Shown one piece after another: positions 1-9,710 of a stretch of 64,000 nucleotides of DNA. The notes under the pieces are model-generated. The model had not been told where the DNA came from. It made no database searches and worked only from the letters and a program-made list of their open reading frames with translations. The stretch is from positions 5,474,255 through 5,538,254 of the forward strand of contig OU696585.1 of assembly GCA_916048095.2 (NCBI GenBank), given 5' to 3'. The position numbers and the translations under genes are program-made. The DNA is from Sacculina carcini (lineage: Eukaryota; Arthropoda; Thecostraca; Sacculinidae). The number at the start of each line of letters is the position of its first letter. Within the stretch, counting starts at the first letter, position 1.

Positions 1-94
1 AAGCATGGCAGTAAGAAGAAAGCAGAAAGAGCAAAAAAACTTCTAGTAAGTATATCAAGCGAAACGGGTACGGTATGACGGCTCAGAGCTAAGT

Positions 95-481
95 CTAAGG
101 AGTAAGATATTGAGTGTCATGATAAAAATGTTTATCAAAGAGATGATTGCACAGAGAAGAGGAAAACGATGAGTAGGATGTGGAGGAGATAACATGGGAG
201 GGAAGAGAGTTGTACAAACGTGGAGCATAGAAAGGGATGAATTTACTAGACCAGGTAGATTCATTGAGAGCTTGTGGACAGGATAAATGAAGTAGATGAC
301 GGGAAATATAGTTATCAGAGAGTGTGAGAAGCTGCAATAGGTACGTAGGCTGCGTGGGGGTCATGTAAAAGTTTATAAACAAGACCATAAATTTTAAAGT
401 GGGATGATCGGGAGCCATCGAAGTTTGTAGAGATAGGGTGAGGTATGACGAAACTGTGAAGGAGAATACACGAAACGACAA
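95..481 (-). pseudogene. CR1/L2-type LINE reverse transcriptase, C-terminal fragment
   Basis: The minus-strand frame ends with a motif (APRLYNSLPSHV followed by SSFSSSLCNHLF) that matches the conserved tail of CR1/L2-like LINE polymerases, where a PRLWNSLP-like block precedes a short helix and the stop. The upstream part aligns in pattern with the segment around residues 130-150 of the related fragment at 16768-17511. Only the last ~125 residues are present; no catalytic motif is visible, so this is a dead 3' piece. The family assignment rests on the motif alone. Confidence 0.6.
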
Positions 482-489
482 GATTCATT

Positions 490-892
490 AATGACATGTT
501 GCAGGATTTTCAGAGAGAACCGAGGTACATGAAAATATAAATAATTGCAGTAGTTGATTCTTGAAAAGATGAAACAATGAATCAGCTTAATATCTGAGGC
601 ACGGTCGAGAAAAAGGCAGATAGGATATAGCGAACGTAGAAAAAGATGACAAGTGCCAGCAACAGAGAAAATATTTGCAGTAAAAGAAAGTGACGAATCT
701 TGAATGATTCCGAGATCACAAACACTTTTAGATAGAGGCAGCGGAAGCAGCGGAGGTGGTAAGAGGGAGGAAATAAAATGAAGAATTCTGATTTGAAAGT
801 GTTAAGAAGGAAACTGCGAGAAGCACACCAGGACGAAATATCACAGATAATGTCTGATAAGAACGAATCATGAGTGACATTGGAAATCGGAG
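490..892. other. no recognisable feature
   Basis: A-rich on the + strand with no open frame or repeat I recognise. It may be further decayed LINE sequence belonging to the fragment on its left. Confidence 0.4.
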
Positions 893-1370
893 ATTGGATG
901 TGCTCTTATCGCCGGAAGAGGTCCGAGGAGGTGGCGCTCTGTCGTCTGCGTGTGGGTCACACGTACGATACGCATCGCCATATTTTACTCGGACAACCTG
1001 AACCCACGTGCAGCGCATGTAATGCACGTCTCTGTACAACACATCCTGTTGGAATGTCCATCATTCTCAGAGGTGCGTCGACGTTGTCTTGGATCCGTTC
1101 AAACTATTGACGAGGTTTTTGGAGAGGAGCGATCGGCGGTCGTTGAGGGCCCCCTTTTTATTTTTTCGGTTTTTGCCTTTTAGAATTATTCATTGAATTG
1201 CATGTATTGACATTCACATTAATTTCTTTCACCATCACCCTTATTTATTTCATTATTCCATCCTTCATATCCACTATCTAAGGTACGTTAGCTTTCAATA
1301 GACGGGGGGTGCCGTATGGTCCCAGAGGCCGGTGCACCCCAAAACACAAATAAACAAACAAACAAACATC
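893..1370 (+). mobile_element. 3' end of a non-LTR retrotransposon (I/R1-like tail, 3'UTR and simple tail)
   Basis: Two adjacent + frames together show the typical post-RNase-H tail of I/R1-type LINEs: LCRLRVGHTYDTH, a CSAC pair, then HILLECPSFSEVRRR. The reading frame changes near 1010-1035, so the copy is broken. It is followed by about 170 bp of 3'UTR, ending in a G-rich block (gggggtgccgtatggtcc) and an AAAC-type tail at 1341-1370. The same 3'UTR occurs inverted at 6501-6654, which defines the family's 3' end independently of the protein. Confidence 0.7.
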
Positions 1371-1418
1371 CATCAAATCAGGACGGTAAACGCGCATTTT
1401 TCCTAGAATGAGTCGTCA

Positions 1419-2192
1419 TCAACCTATCAACTTTAAGTCATCCTCGGAAACAAAAATAGACATACGAAAGTTAGCACCATCTTGAAAGGAGCTCGGATTT
1501 GACAACGGCGTATCAAGCACTTCTATTCGATGTAAATACTGAAGAGGTCTCACAACTTTACCCTTGCTTGGCCGCAACCCGGCAGAACTCGCCTTGCCGT
1601 CTTCACCCTCATGGAGAGCAATGATAACTCCCATAGGCCACAATGTTCTGGAACGATTGTTATGGCCGACTAGCTCCACCGAACCCACTTCAAGCTGACT
1701 TGGATCGCCCGGTCGCGATGACGGAACGGGTAGTGATCTGAGGTACTCGTTGCGCCAAAAGAACCACAACCGTTTTATATATACAATCATCTGTCAATCA
1801 CGATCAACCAAAGACGTGTGCAAAACACCGAACTATCCCACCTTGTCTGAACAGTTAAAAATCGACGACCTTCCGGTGAGGAAGTGGGCAGGAGTCAACG
1901 GCTGCAGATCTGTGTTGTTGTCACCGACAAAGACCAAAAAGCGCGAATTGACAACTACATTAATCTCAAGAAGAAAAGTCTGCAGAGCCTTTCGAGACAA
2001 GGATGAATCACCCAGGCAACGCTTCAAGAGCGTTTTAATCGTTCTCACTTGGCGCGCACAGCTCCCCACCAAGGGGCACTGGGCACAATCAAATTTAAAC
2101 CCAGTGGAAGAAAAATGTATCTCAAGCAGCACGCTGAAATGTGCGAGCGTTGTCAGACTGCATCTGACACGGCAAGCCGCGTCTGACCACAA
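1419..2192 (-). pseudogene. BEL/Pao integrase C-terminal half with DUF5641-like domain
   Basis: Reading the minus strand, the upper part (2192-1833) shows the end of the integrase core: CPLVGSCARQVRTIKTLLKR, then LEINVVVNSR and LQPLTPAHFLTGR, which is diagnostic for BEL/Pao integrases. The lower part (1790-1419) shows a DUF5641-like tail (FWRNEYLRSL, LWPMGVIIALHEGEDGKA, VRPLQYLHRIEVL). Both parts are in the same frame, separated by two in-frame stops (TAG and TGA) near 1830 and 1797. No LTR was found, and the first catalytic Asp region is missing. Confidence 0.8.
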
Positions 2193-2285
2193 AACGAACG
2201 CTAACAGAAATTAATTCACTGACAACATACCAACAAGCTCCATTTAACCTCTCGGCACAGGTAAACAGACATATATGTAATGCTA

Positions 2286-2288
<3 letters not shown>

Positions 2289-2317
<29 letters not shown>
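2289..2317. repeat. (TA)n microsatellite
   Basis: Perfect AT run, followed at 2328-2365 by GT and (TGTC)n tracts. Confidence 0.95.
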
Positions 2318-2322
<5 letters not shown>

Positions 2323-2424
2323 GATCCTCTGTGTGTCTGTGTGTGTGTGTGTCTGTCTGTCTGTCCCACCCTTCTTGGTCCATCAGCTGCTACTCGGCTA
2401 TCACTTGGCGTACCCGCTAAAAAT

Positions 2425-3295
2425 TTATACCATCATGTAGGAAATTTTCTTTTCTACACTGCAGGTTAAATTTTTGATTTTAAAAACAGAACCAAAAAAA
2501 GTTATAGTGGTAAAAAGACAAAATGAACCCTGAAAAATGCGAGAATTTTGGTCAATATTCTGAAGACTACTCTTCCTAAATCAACAATGGTACAACTATA
2601 CAAATTATACCACTGTGTAGAAAATTATCTGTTCTACTCAACGAATTATAATTGATACCCAGAAATTGAATATAAAACATGTAAAATGGGAAAAAATTCA
2701 ATCTACATTCAAAATTATATTTAAACTCCACTCGTCAAATTTTCTATATTCTTTTCTCTATTTCTCAAAAAATAATTATCACACATCTAAATAAACAATA
2801 CCATTATGCTGGGAGTTTTGCGTTCTACAACACGGTATAATTTTTAATTTTCCAAAGTGTATTAAAAAAAAGTTACGGCGGTGTGAAGTGTAAATGACAA
2901 AAAAGCAAAAAGGCAAAATTAGCACAAAAAACGTGAATATTTTGGTCAATATTCCGCTATCTATTCCTCATAAACCAGCAATGGTACAGCTATAAAAAGT
3001 ATACTATTGTGTAAATAATTTTGTGTTCTACAAGATAGGTTATAATTCATACCCAAAACTTGCACCCAAAAAATGTGTAAAATTGGTAAGTCTCTAATCC
3101 ACGTCCAAAATTACACTTGAACACCGGGCGACTAAAATTATTCATTTTTCTACTATTTCTCAGTAACTGTTTGTCACACATCAAAATAAACTATACCATC
3201 GTACTAGAAATTATGTTTTCTACAATACTGTATAATTTTTAATTCTCCAAAGTGTATCTAAAGGAAGTTACGGCGGTGTAAAGTCAAAAGGACAT
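2425..3295. repeat. degenerate tandem array of ~380-bp units (2.2 copies)
   Basis: A block beginning accat(c/t)atg, then a ttctaca stretch, then aaagttacggcgg recurs at about 2430, 2801 and 3196, giving periods of ~370 and ~395 bp. The intervening sequence also repeats: a (ggtcaatattc...caatggtac) block occurs at 2554 and 2944, and a cacacatc(t/a)aaataaac block at 2780 and 3176. AT-rich and non-coding. Satellite-like or part of a larger non-autonomous element. Confidence 0.7.
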
Positions 3296-3490
3296 ATTGC
3301 CAATTGGACAGCTATTATGCGCACTTGCGATTACTCAGGAATATACTGATAAAATTTCACTGAAGCCCAATTACAATTAAGAATGCATCATATTAACTCC
3401 AAGCATTAATAGTGTGGTTTTATTTAGTATAGTTTAATTAATGCTACACTATACTAAATAGAAAGGCTTTATTGTCCTCAATATTTACAC

Positions 3491-4218
3491 ATGAATTGTT
3501 CAGCACGACGGGCGGGTTAAATTTTAAGGGTAAATTTTAGGTCAATTAGGTTAAATTTTTTGCTTTTTAATTGTTATACAGTTTATTCTATGGATTGAAT
3601 TTTATTTTATGAATTGTTGAGTACGACGGGCGGGTTTCAATATGAGGCGGGTTAAAGGAAAATATGTTGCCAAAATATAAATAAAAATAATTAAATTTAG
3701 ACTTTTCAATTGAGTAAGATTTTAATGAGTATATCTGTTTTCTTTTTTAATTTGCAATATGTGTATGAAATAAATATGAATTTCATATTATGAATTGCTC
3801 CGCACAACTGGCGGGTTTCAATGCTAGACGGTGATGTTAAGTTATAAAAATATTTTGGAAACATGATGAAAAAGTGTAGTCATTTTTCATTGTTTCGTGT
3901 CTGAGTTCTGAATTATTCAGCACGACGGGCATGTATAAATATGAGGCGATTTCGGCAAACTATTTCGTGAAAATAAATATGTAAATATAGAAATTTAGAC
4001 TTTTTTATGGGTTTACTCCACTCTTTTTTAATTCATATTCCTTTTCTCTTATGAATTGAATACAAATTTAATAGTATGAACTGTTTCGCACGACGGGCGG
4101 GTTTACATGCTAGAATTTTCATTGTTTTTTACGTGTTTGTGTTCTGAATTATTCCGCACGACGGGTAGATTCATATATGTATTCATATATGAATTTCCAG
4201 GTTGAACTTTTTGCTTTT

Positions 4219-4268
<50 letters not shown>

Positions 4269-4693
4269 AATTATCTCTCTGTGTGTGTGTAAATATGCTT
4301 AAATATGAGGTGACATAATTGTGCGGGCTCACTGGTATAAATCAGGGGCTTCAAACGTAAACTAAGCGATGGGTCATGCTTATGAAATAAAAATGTCCCG
4401 CGGGCAGTAACTAAAGACAATAAAACGTGCAATTTCACCGTGTAAAACGAGTTTATATACTAAACTAACTGATTTAACTCCAAGGTCCAGAACGGATCGT
4501 ATTCGAGCTCTGAATTATTCCGTACGACGGGCGGGTTTCAATATGAGGCGGGTTGAGGGATCATATTTTGTCAAAATAAACAAAAAATGAAATTTAAAAT
4601 TTTCATTTGAAAAATAATTTTAATTTTTCGTTATTAATATAATATGAATTTTATTTCATGAATTGCTTGCACAACGGGCGGGTTTTAATGTTA

Positions 4694-4695
<2 letters not shown>
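3491..4695 (+). repeat. eight dispersed copies of a CACGACGGGCGGGTT-centred motif
   Basis: A module of the form gaatt(g/a)tt(c)n(g)cacgacgggcgggtt, often followed by tcaatatgaggcgggtt, occurs at about 3492, 3611, 3791, 3908, 4077, 4144, 4511 and 4659, all on the + strand, with spacings of 67 to 367 bp in AT-rich filler. A related inverted block (gccccgcccgccgtgcg) is at 50007-50023. Repeated element ends or a degraded array; not coding. Confidence 0.75.
4223..4265. repeat. (TA)n microsatellite
   Basis: AT run within the motif array; followed by a short GT tract. Confidence 0.95.

Positions 4696-4738
<43 letters not shown>
4694..4738. repeat. (TA)n microsatellite
   Basis: AT run closing the motif array, directly beside the direct repeat that begins at 4742. 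Confidence 0.95.
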
Positions 4739-4740
<2 letters not shown>

Positions 4741-4741
4741 T

Positions 4742-5655
4742 CATTCAGACTAGATGAAAGTGGATTGCCGATTTGCAGTTTTCAATCTTCTTCGTTCTAT
4801 CGATCGCCCGTGTGAGTTTTTATTTATCATCGTTAAGCTTGTGCAGTAATTCACCGATGGGCAACGTTTTGGAGCAGCCGGTCACCATCCTCAGACAATG
4901 TGGTTAAATAAATGCCGTTTGTTTGTTGTCGATTGTGTGTTTATATATGACGTCGCTTGAATGTGCTATGTCCGCTCCTCGTGTATGTATTTGACTCGGT
5001 ATTCTTCTGATCTGCTGAAAAATCTTAAATGCTCTCCCTTCGTGAAAAAGAGGGAGCAATGACGCCAAATCCTCAATCTTCTTCAATTTGACCGCGTATC
5101 GGAGCTTCTCGATCCACACTGACAAATCTGTAGAGCCATCAAATGGACTAAATATCTCCGATAGTCTAACTGGCTCCATACCTACGAAATTGCTTGTAGC
5201 GAGCACACACAAGTGTCAACGTGAACTGGCCTTTATTCTAACTGCACACACAAGCATTCATACCACACACATGAATGCATACACATCCATAGAACAATAG
5301 CGTTGTTCAGCCTAACTCACTCGTTAACGCACACACGCTCACTTGTACATACACACATATGCATATTAATGTTGGTGTATCCTGGATGAATATTCCCATT
5401 CAGACAGACAAGACTTAACTAGATTGCCACTTTGCACTTTTCAATCTGCGTCGTCTCGATCGCTTGTGCGAGTTTTTGATGATGGCTGTTGAGCTTGTGC
5501 AGTAATTCACCGATGTGTAACGATGTGTTTCGGATCAGCCGGTCTCTATCCTTAGATAATGTGGTCAACTAACTGCCCTTTGTTTGTGGTCGATTGCGTG
5601 TTTACATAGGACGTCGCTTGAATGTGCTATTTTCACTCCTCGTGTATGCGCGCGG
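4742..5655. repeat. pair of diverged ~250-bp direct repeats, LTR-like
   Basis: 4742-4994 and 5403-5655 are clearly related: both carry ttgtgcagtaattcaccgatg, an agccggtc block, and cgtcgcttgaatgtgctat ending at cctcgtgtatg. They flank ~410 bp containing the N-terminus of a minus-strand gag. This layout fits two LTRs around a heavily deleted gypsy interior, but I could not define TG...CA ends or a target duplication. Confidence 0.55.
4998..5179 (-). pseudogene. Ty3/gypsy gag, N-terminal fragment
   Basis: The minus frame from the ATG near 5179 gives MEPVRLSEIFSPFDGSTDLS followed by VWIEKLRYAVKLKKI, the usual gypsy Gag opening (F-x-G-x-D-x-x-x-W with a following helix). It breaks off after ~60 residues exactly where the direct repeat at 4742-4994 begins. 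Dead fragment. Confidence 0.55.
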
Positions 5656-5810
5656 TGTGCGAAATTCGCACCTATGGTCTATGACACCTATGGCCCACGC
5701 CACCCCGCGCGGTCGTCTTTAGCACCTCGCGCATGGACGCGTCCTGCTCACTGCTTGATGAGGGTCTTTGGGTAGGGAGACAGTGTGCAACAGTCGCAAT
5801 TTTAACTCGC

Positions 5811-6060
5811 TGGATTCCTTCTTTGCGGAGTTGAACAAGTTGGCATTATGTATCGCAAAAAAGTGACCTTACTCCTTCTGATGAGAAATGGGTGGCCTAT
5901 CAGTTTTTGCACGGACTTCCACCAGAGATGCAGCATACTGTGAGGGCTACCAGTGGCGTGGAGCTCAAGTTGGAACAGCTTCTCGTCTGTTGCAAACAAA
6001 TTGAAGCTGGAATCGCTCGCTCGCTCTGGAATCCAATCCGCCGACCACGTTACTAATGCT
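5811..6060 (+). pseudogene. Ty3/gypsy gag, middle fragment
   Basis: Two + frames encode a Gag helix block: SFFAELNKLAL, a frame change near 5860, then PSDEKWVAYQFLHGLPPEMQ and LEQLLVCCKQIE. The F-L-x-G-L-P motif is typical of the centre of gypsy Gag. It lies opposite in strand to the gag N-terminus at 4998-5179, so the region has been rearranged or holds two copies. Confidence 0.5.
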
Positions 6061-6274
6061 TTTGTATACGGAGTATCTACTAAATGTATATGCGTGCACA
6101 AGAATCAGGTGAGCTCTGACAGAAAAAAATATATGTCGAGACGCAGGCTAATATGCTTCAACTGTTGTTGTCACTAAAGTTTGTCACTTCGCTCGTCAAT
6201 ACAAAAATAACGTAAACATGTCTGTTCGGTAAACGGCCAAGGGGTATGCATAGGTGTCGATTTCCTCTCGTCGT

Positions 6275-6500
6275 CTATCTCAGACGTATGTGCACTTGAC
6301 TACATAGAGCTGAATAAGCTTATAGAGCCAATCACTGCTAACTCAGACGTATGTGCAGATAAATTGAAACAATTAAGGAGACGCGGCTGCAACATTGATA
6401 GATCTGCTAAAACATATCTGCAGATAGCAGTACGACCTGATTTGTGGACGTATCAAACAGTAAAATTTCGTGGTCGTCAATATTGCATTACTCGTCTGGG
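6275..6500 (+). pseudogene. gypsy-like reverse transcriptase fragment
   Basis: The + strand gives IELNKLIEP, SDVCADKLKQLRRRG, then YLQIAVRPDLWTYQTVKFRG and YCITRLG. This matches block by block the RT of the intact element at 44122-49252 (RELNGFVE, VSVCADRIREW, YLQIHVSRDLWKYQVVRYNG, YALTRLG). The catalytic DD box is absent because the next bases are the tail of a LINE inserted at 6501. A related but diverged family. Confidence 0.65.
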
Positions 6501-6654
6501 TTTGGTTTGGTTATTTGCGTTTATGGGGTGCACTGGCTTCTAGGACCATACGGCACCCCCAGTCTACTTGAAGCTAACACACCTTTGTAATAATGTCTAT
6601 GAAGAATGGAACAATGAAATATATAAGGGTGATTGTGAAAGAAATGGATGTGAA
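6501..6654 (-). mobile_element. 5'-truncated LINE copy, only ~150 bp of 3'UTR
   Basis: The reverse complement matches 1195-1345 base for base over long stretches, including atttctttcac-atcaccctta, gttagctt and gggggtgccgtatggtcc. It ends in a simple AAACC-type tail at 6501-6525. It interrupts the RT fragment on its left, a normal target-primed insertion product. Confidence 0.8.
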
Positions 6655-7124
6655 AGTATAGTGACGCAACGAGAGGCAACACTAACAACTAGATATATTA
6701 TACTCACAATTATACTATTCGTGGACTCCGTGGTGCAGTTGTTAGCACACCCGCCTCACAAGCGGGAGGTCCGTGGTTCGAAACCCGGCGGAGCAGAATT
6801 TCATTGGGCGAATTCTACAATCCCACAGCCGCTGTCAACCCAGCAGTAAATGGTACCAGATATCAGTCATGAGTTGTGCCATGCATTCTGTGGAGGTGGC
6901 CCTCTCTAATACGTCTTCCGTCCTTGTGGCGCCATAGCGTGGAGAGGGTCGGTTCTGCGGTGGCAGCGAGCTGCACGGGGCACGCCTGTGTGTTCATAAG
7001 CTTTGGTTTCTTCCCGTGTAGCAGCTGCCACTTAGGCATTTAACCTTTATTTAACCTTTAACAAACTTACACAAGATAACCGACCAAAACCAAGAATGAC
7101 TACGCCCAAACCACAACACAACAC

Positions 7125-7125
<1 letters not shown>
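6655..7125 (-). mobile_element. distal part of a gypsy LTR (minus orientation), split by a SINE
   Basis: The reverse complement of 7062-7105 joined to 6709-6655 matches the LTR end at 13245-13336 (ttttggtcggttatcttgtg, tataatatatctagttgtt, gtgttgcctctcg-tgcgtcac). The SINE at 6710-7061 sits exactly in the gap. The upper edge (7125) continues at 11231-11330 across a LINE insertion, so this is the end of the LTR whose start is at 11330. Confidence 0.75.
6710..7061 (+). mobile_element. tRNA-derived SINE, copy 1
   Basis: The head at 6722-6792 folds like a tRNA: A-box region tggtgcagttgttagcac, an anticodon arm cccgc-ctcacaa-gcggg (loop CAC, Val-like) and a B box ggttcgaaac. The T stem has mismatches, so it is not a functional tRNA. 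A ~230-bp body and a tttaacc-type tail (7040-7061) follow. Flanked by short ACAA repeats (6706-6709, 7062-7065). A second copy at 41397-41690 confirms the family. Pol III promoter boxes are present in the head. Confidence 0.8.

Positions 7126-7184
<59 letters not shown>
7126..7184 (-). repeat. (CAA)n 3' tail of the I-like LINE
   Basis: On the + strand this is (GTT)n. On the minus strand it directly follows the end of the LINE's 3'UTR, so it is the simple-repeat tail of that element. I-type LINEs commonly carry (TAA)n tails; here the unit is CAA. Confidence 0.8.
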
Positions 7185-7258
7185 GATTTCAGCACACAGC
7201 CAGGCTAGGCTCAAGTGCAGCTCAGATGTGATTCACTTTGACAATGTGTCTTGATTCT

Positions 7259-8413
7259 TCAGTGTAGTGAAGATTGGTCGTATATACTGATCATCAGTTG
7301 GCAGGCGTCAGACATATGATGTAAACATTTGGTGAATTTCCTGAATGTAATACAGATTTCGTGAATGTAATGCAAAAGTATACAGATGTGAGGTTGCGTC
7401 ATTAATATGAGATCAACTAGTGAGGTGTCCTGGAGGTACTTGAACAGGCGTGGGAAACAATTAGCATCGTAAAGGAGTTTATCAGGTGTTAGGGAAGATA
7501 GTGACGGAGTAAGGCCAGTAAAGTTGACTGCACGATGTGTGCGATATTTTGTGCAATGCAGTAGGTGTTCTATGGTGATTCTTTGGTTGCACGAAGTGAA
7601 AACTGCCGGTTCTGTTTTGTGTATAAGTTGGCCGTGTGTTATGTATGTGTGCCCTATTCTCAGTCTATGTAGGATTACTTGGAAGCGACGGTGTGTAGAT
7701 GTATGAGTTAGGCCTGAGCTGTTCAAATAACGGAATTGGTATGAGTTTGGAGCTACCAGTGAGGAAGTCAATCTTTTTCTATATTGGTTAATATGTGAAT
7801 GTATAGTGGAATTCAGATCTGAGGCAGACAAATGAGGATTGGTGATATTGGCGACGCTCAGTGCTCGTTTGGCAGCTGAGTCAGCAAGGTCATTTCCAGC
7901 TATTCTACAATGACTGGGAACCCATACAATAATTATAGACCCCGAGTTAGTTTGAAGCTTCTGCAACATAGTATTTGTTTTATGAGCGAGAACATTGCGT
8001 GGCGCAGTCAGTGATTCAATTGCAGACTGAGAGTCGGTCACAATAACGGCTTGGTGCACTCCGTATTCTTCGATGGCTTGAAGCGCTCTATAGATAGCAA
8101 ATTTTTCAGCTATATAGATGGACGAGTGCTCAGATAACCGAAAGAGTTGTTCGATGGAGAGAGATGGTGATATTATGGCACAGCCAGCCTTGCTTTGTTG
8201 GACAGAGCCATCCGTGTAGAAGAAAACATATTCCATGTGATGGGATTTGAATTCATAGAAGTTTTGTTGGATGGAGAATAAACACTGTGCTTGTCGGTGT
8301 TGTGTGATATAGACAATGGTTTGTGAGATGTCTAATGTAGAAGTGTTTGTCTGAAGCACTGTGGGAGACGGAGGCGTTAATTGAATGAGTCGACAAGCAG
8401 CTCTGTATGACAT
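7259..8413 (-). pseudogene. LINE ORF2: RNase H and C-terminal Cys-His domain
   Basis: RNase H motifs: FFYTDGS (first Asp), YIAEKFAIYRALQ (Glu), VIVTDSQSAIESL (Asp), IIIVWVPSHCRIAGNDLAD (final His/Asp region). The tail has LHRLRIGHTYITHGQL, CNQR and HLLHC, the same arrangement as at 893-1180 but a different family. RNase H places the element near I/R1-type LINEs rather than Jockey proper. Confidence 0.85.
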
Positions 8414-8486
8414 GTTGAGACTGTGGCCGCATAGTCTTAGTATAAATATCTTTAGTATCTATCGATATCTATCTATCTATTAATAT

Positions 8487-9515
8487 CTATCGCATAGTAT
8501 TGATATCTTTTTGTGGTAGATCTTGCACTGAGACGAGAGATGAAAGTAGATGATGGCATGGATGACAAGTGTCCTCCATTACTTTTAGTGTGTATGTAAG
8601 GATCTGTTGTTGTCTACGTAGATTCAGAGGCCAGATTTTTAGAGTGTGGTGCAGTTTGTCGATTGGAGAGGAACGAAGAGCCCCTGCTGATATTCTTAGG
8701 CAAGTATTTTTAATGGTATTCAAACACGTAAGCCTATGTGGTTGGAGATATGAGAAAGTAGTTGCGCCGAATTCAAGAATTGGTCTCATGAGGCTGTTGT
8801 AAATATGGATAAGAGTGGTGGTGTCAGCACCGTATGCTGGGTGAGAAAGACATTTTAGGAGGCTGATCCTCCTGATTGATTTGGTCTTAGCGTGTTGCAG
8901 GTACATCTGGAAGAAGAGTTGTGGATCAAGAGACATGCCAAGATATGTTGTGTACTTATTGAAAGATATGCTGTTGTTGTTTATACAGAGGGATATGTTT
9001 GTATGTTGTCTTGATCTATTTTTTTGAAAAAGAGTGGCAGACGTTTTTGATGATGATATGTTCAGCCCGAAATCTGTTGAATGCTTGCTGAATACACTAT
9101 TCAAAGCTGTTTGCATGTCTTGAGCGAGTGTATGTGTATCTGTGCCGGTAGCCCACAGTACAATGTCATCAGCATAAAGTGAACAGCTAATCGAGCGGGG
9201 AAGTATTTTAGTAATTTGGTCCACAGCTACGTTGAAAAGGGCTGGAGGGAGTACCCCGCCTTGAACAACACCATTTTCTTGTGTGAAACATCGGGACATA
9301 ATCGTTGTACCTATTTGGAATGTTCTATTTATAAGGTAGCCTTGCATGAAATGAAATAAGTGCCCTTTGAGTCCATTAGATAGTAGTATTGAAAGTTGTG
9401 CGGTTTTCGAAACTTGATTAAAAGCTGAAGTGAGTTCTAGAAATGCTGCAAGTGTGTGTTGCTCTCTTGCGAAACCGATTCGAATGCTAGACACTAAGAC
9501 ATTGATGTTGTCCAT
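8487..9515 (-). pseudogene. LINE ORF2: reverse transcriptase palm and thumb
   Basis: Contains AFLELTSAFNQV (A box, with Leu-Glu-Leu-Thr where Asp-Leu is usual), QGGVLPPALFNV (B box) and SLYADDIVLWATG (catalytic Ala-Asp-Asp). Thumb-like sequence with YGADTTTLIHIYNSLMRPIL follows. It continues the same protein as the endonuclease above, after two stops, and loses frame with the RNase H part near 8414-8490, where a (TATC)n run interrupts the coding sequence. Confidence 0.85.
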
Positions 9516-9710
9516 AGTGCTCCGACGTTTTGTGAAAGCCGTTTGTTGTGACGATATTAGTTGATGGTGTTGTATAAATTGTAGAAAACGGGGTTAGATT
9601 AGGCGTTCATATAATTTGCATAAACAGGAGGTCAGTTGTATTGGGCGATAAGAAGAAGATTCAGTAGGTGGTTTCCCTGGTTTAAGAATAGGAATGATAA
9701 TAGAATGTTG

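Noticed and set aside
6722..6792. Possible functional tRNA-Val(CAC) gene
   Set aside because: The T stem has two mismatches, the acceptor stem pairs over only ~5 bp, and it is fused to a repeated S-shaped body with a simple tail. It is the head of a SINE.
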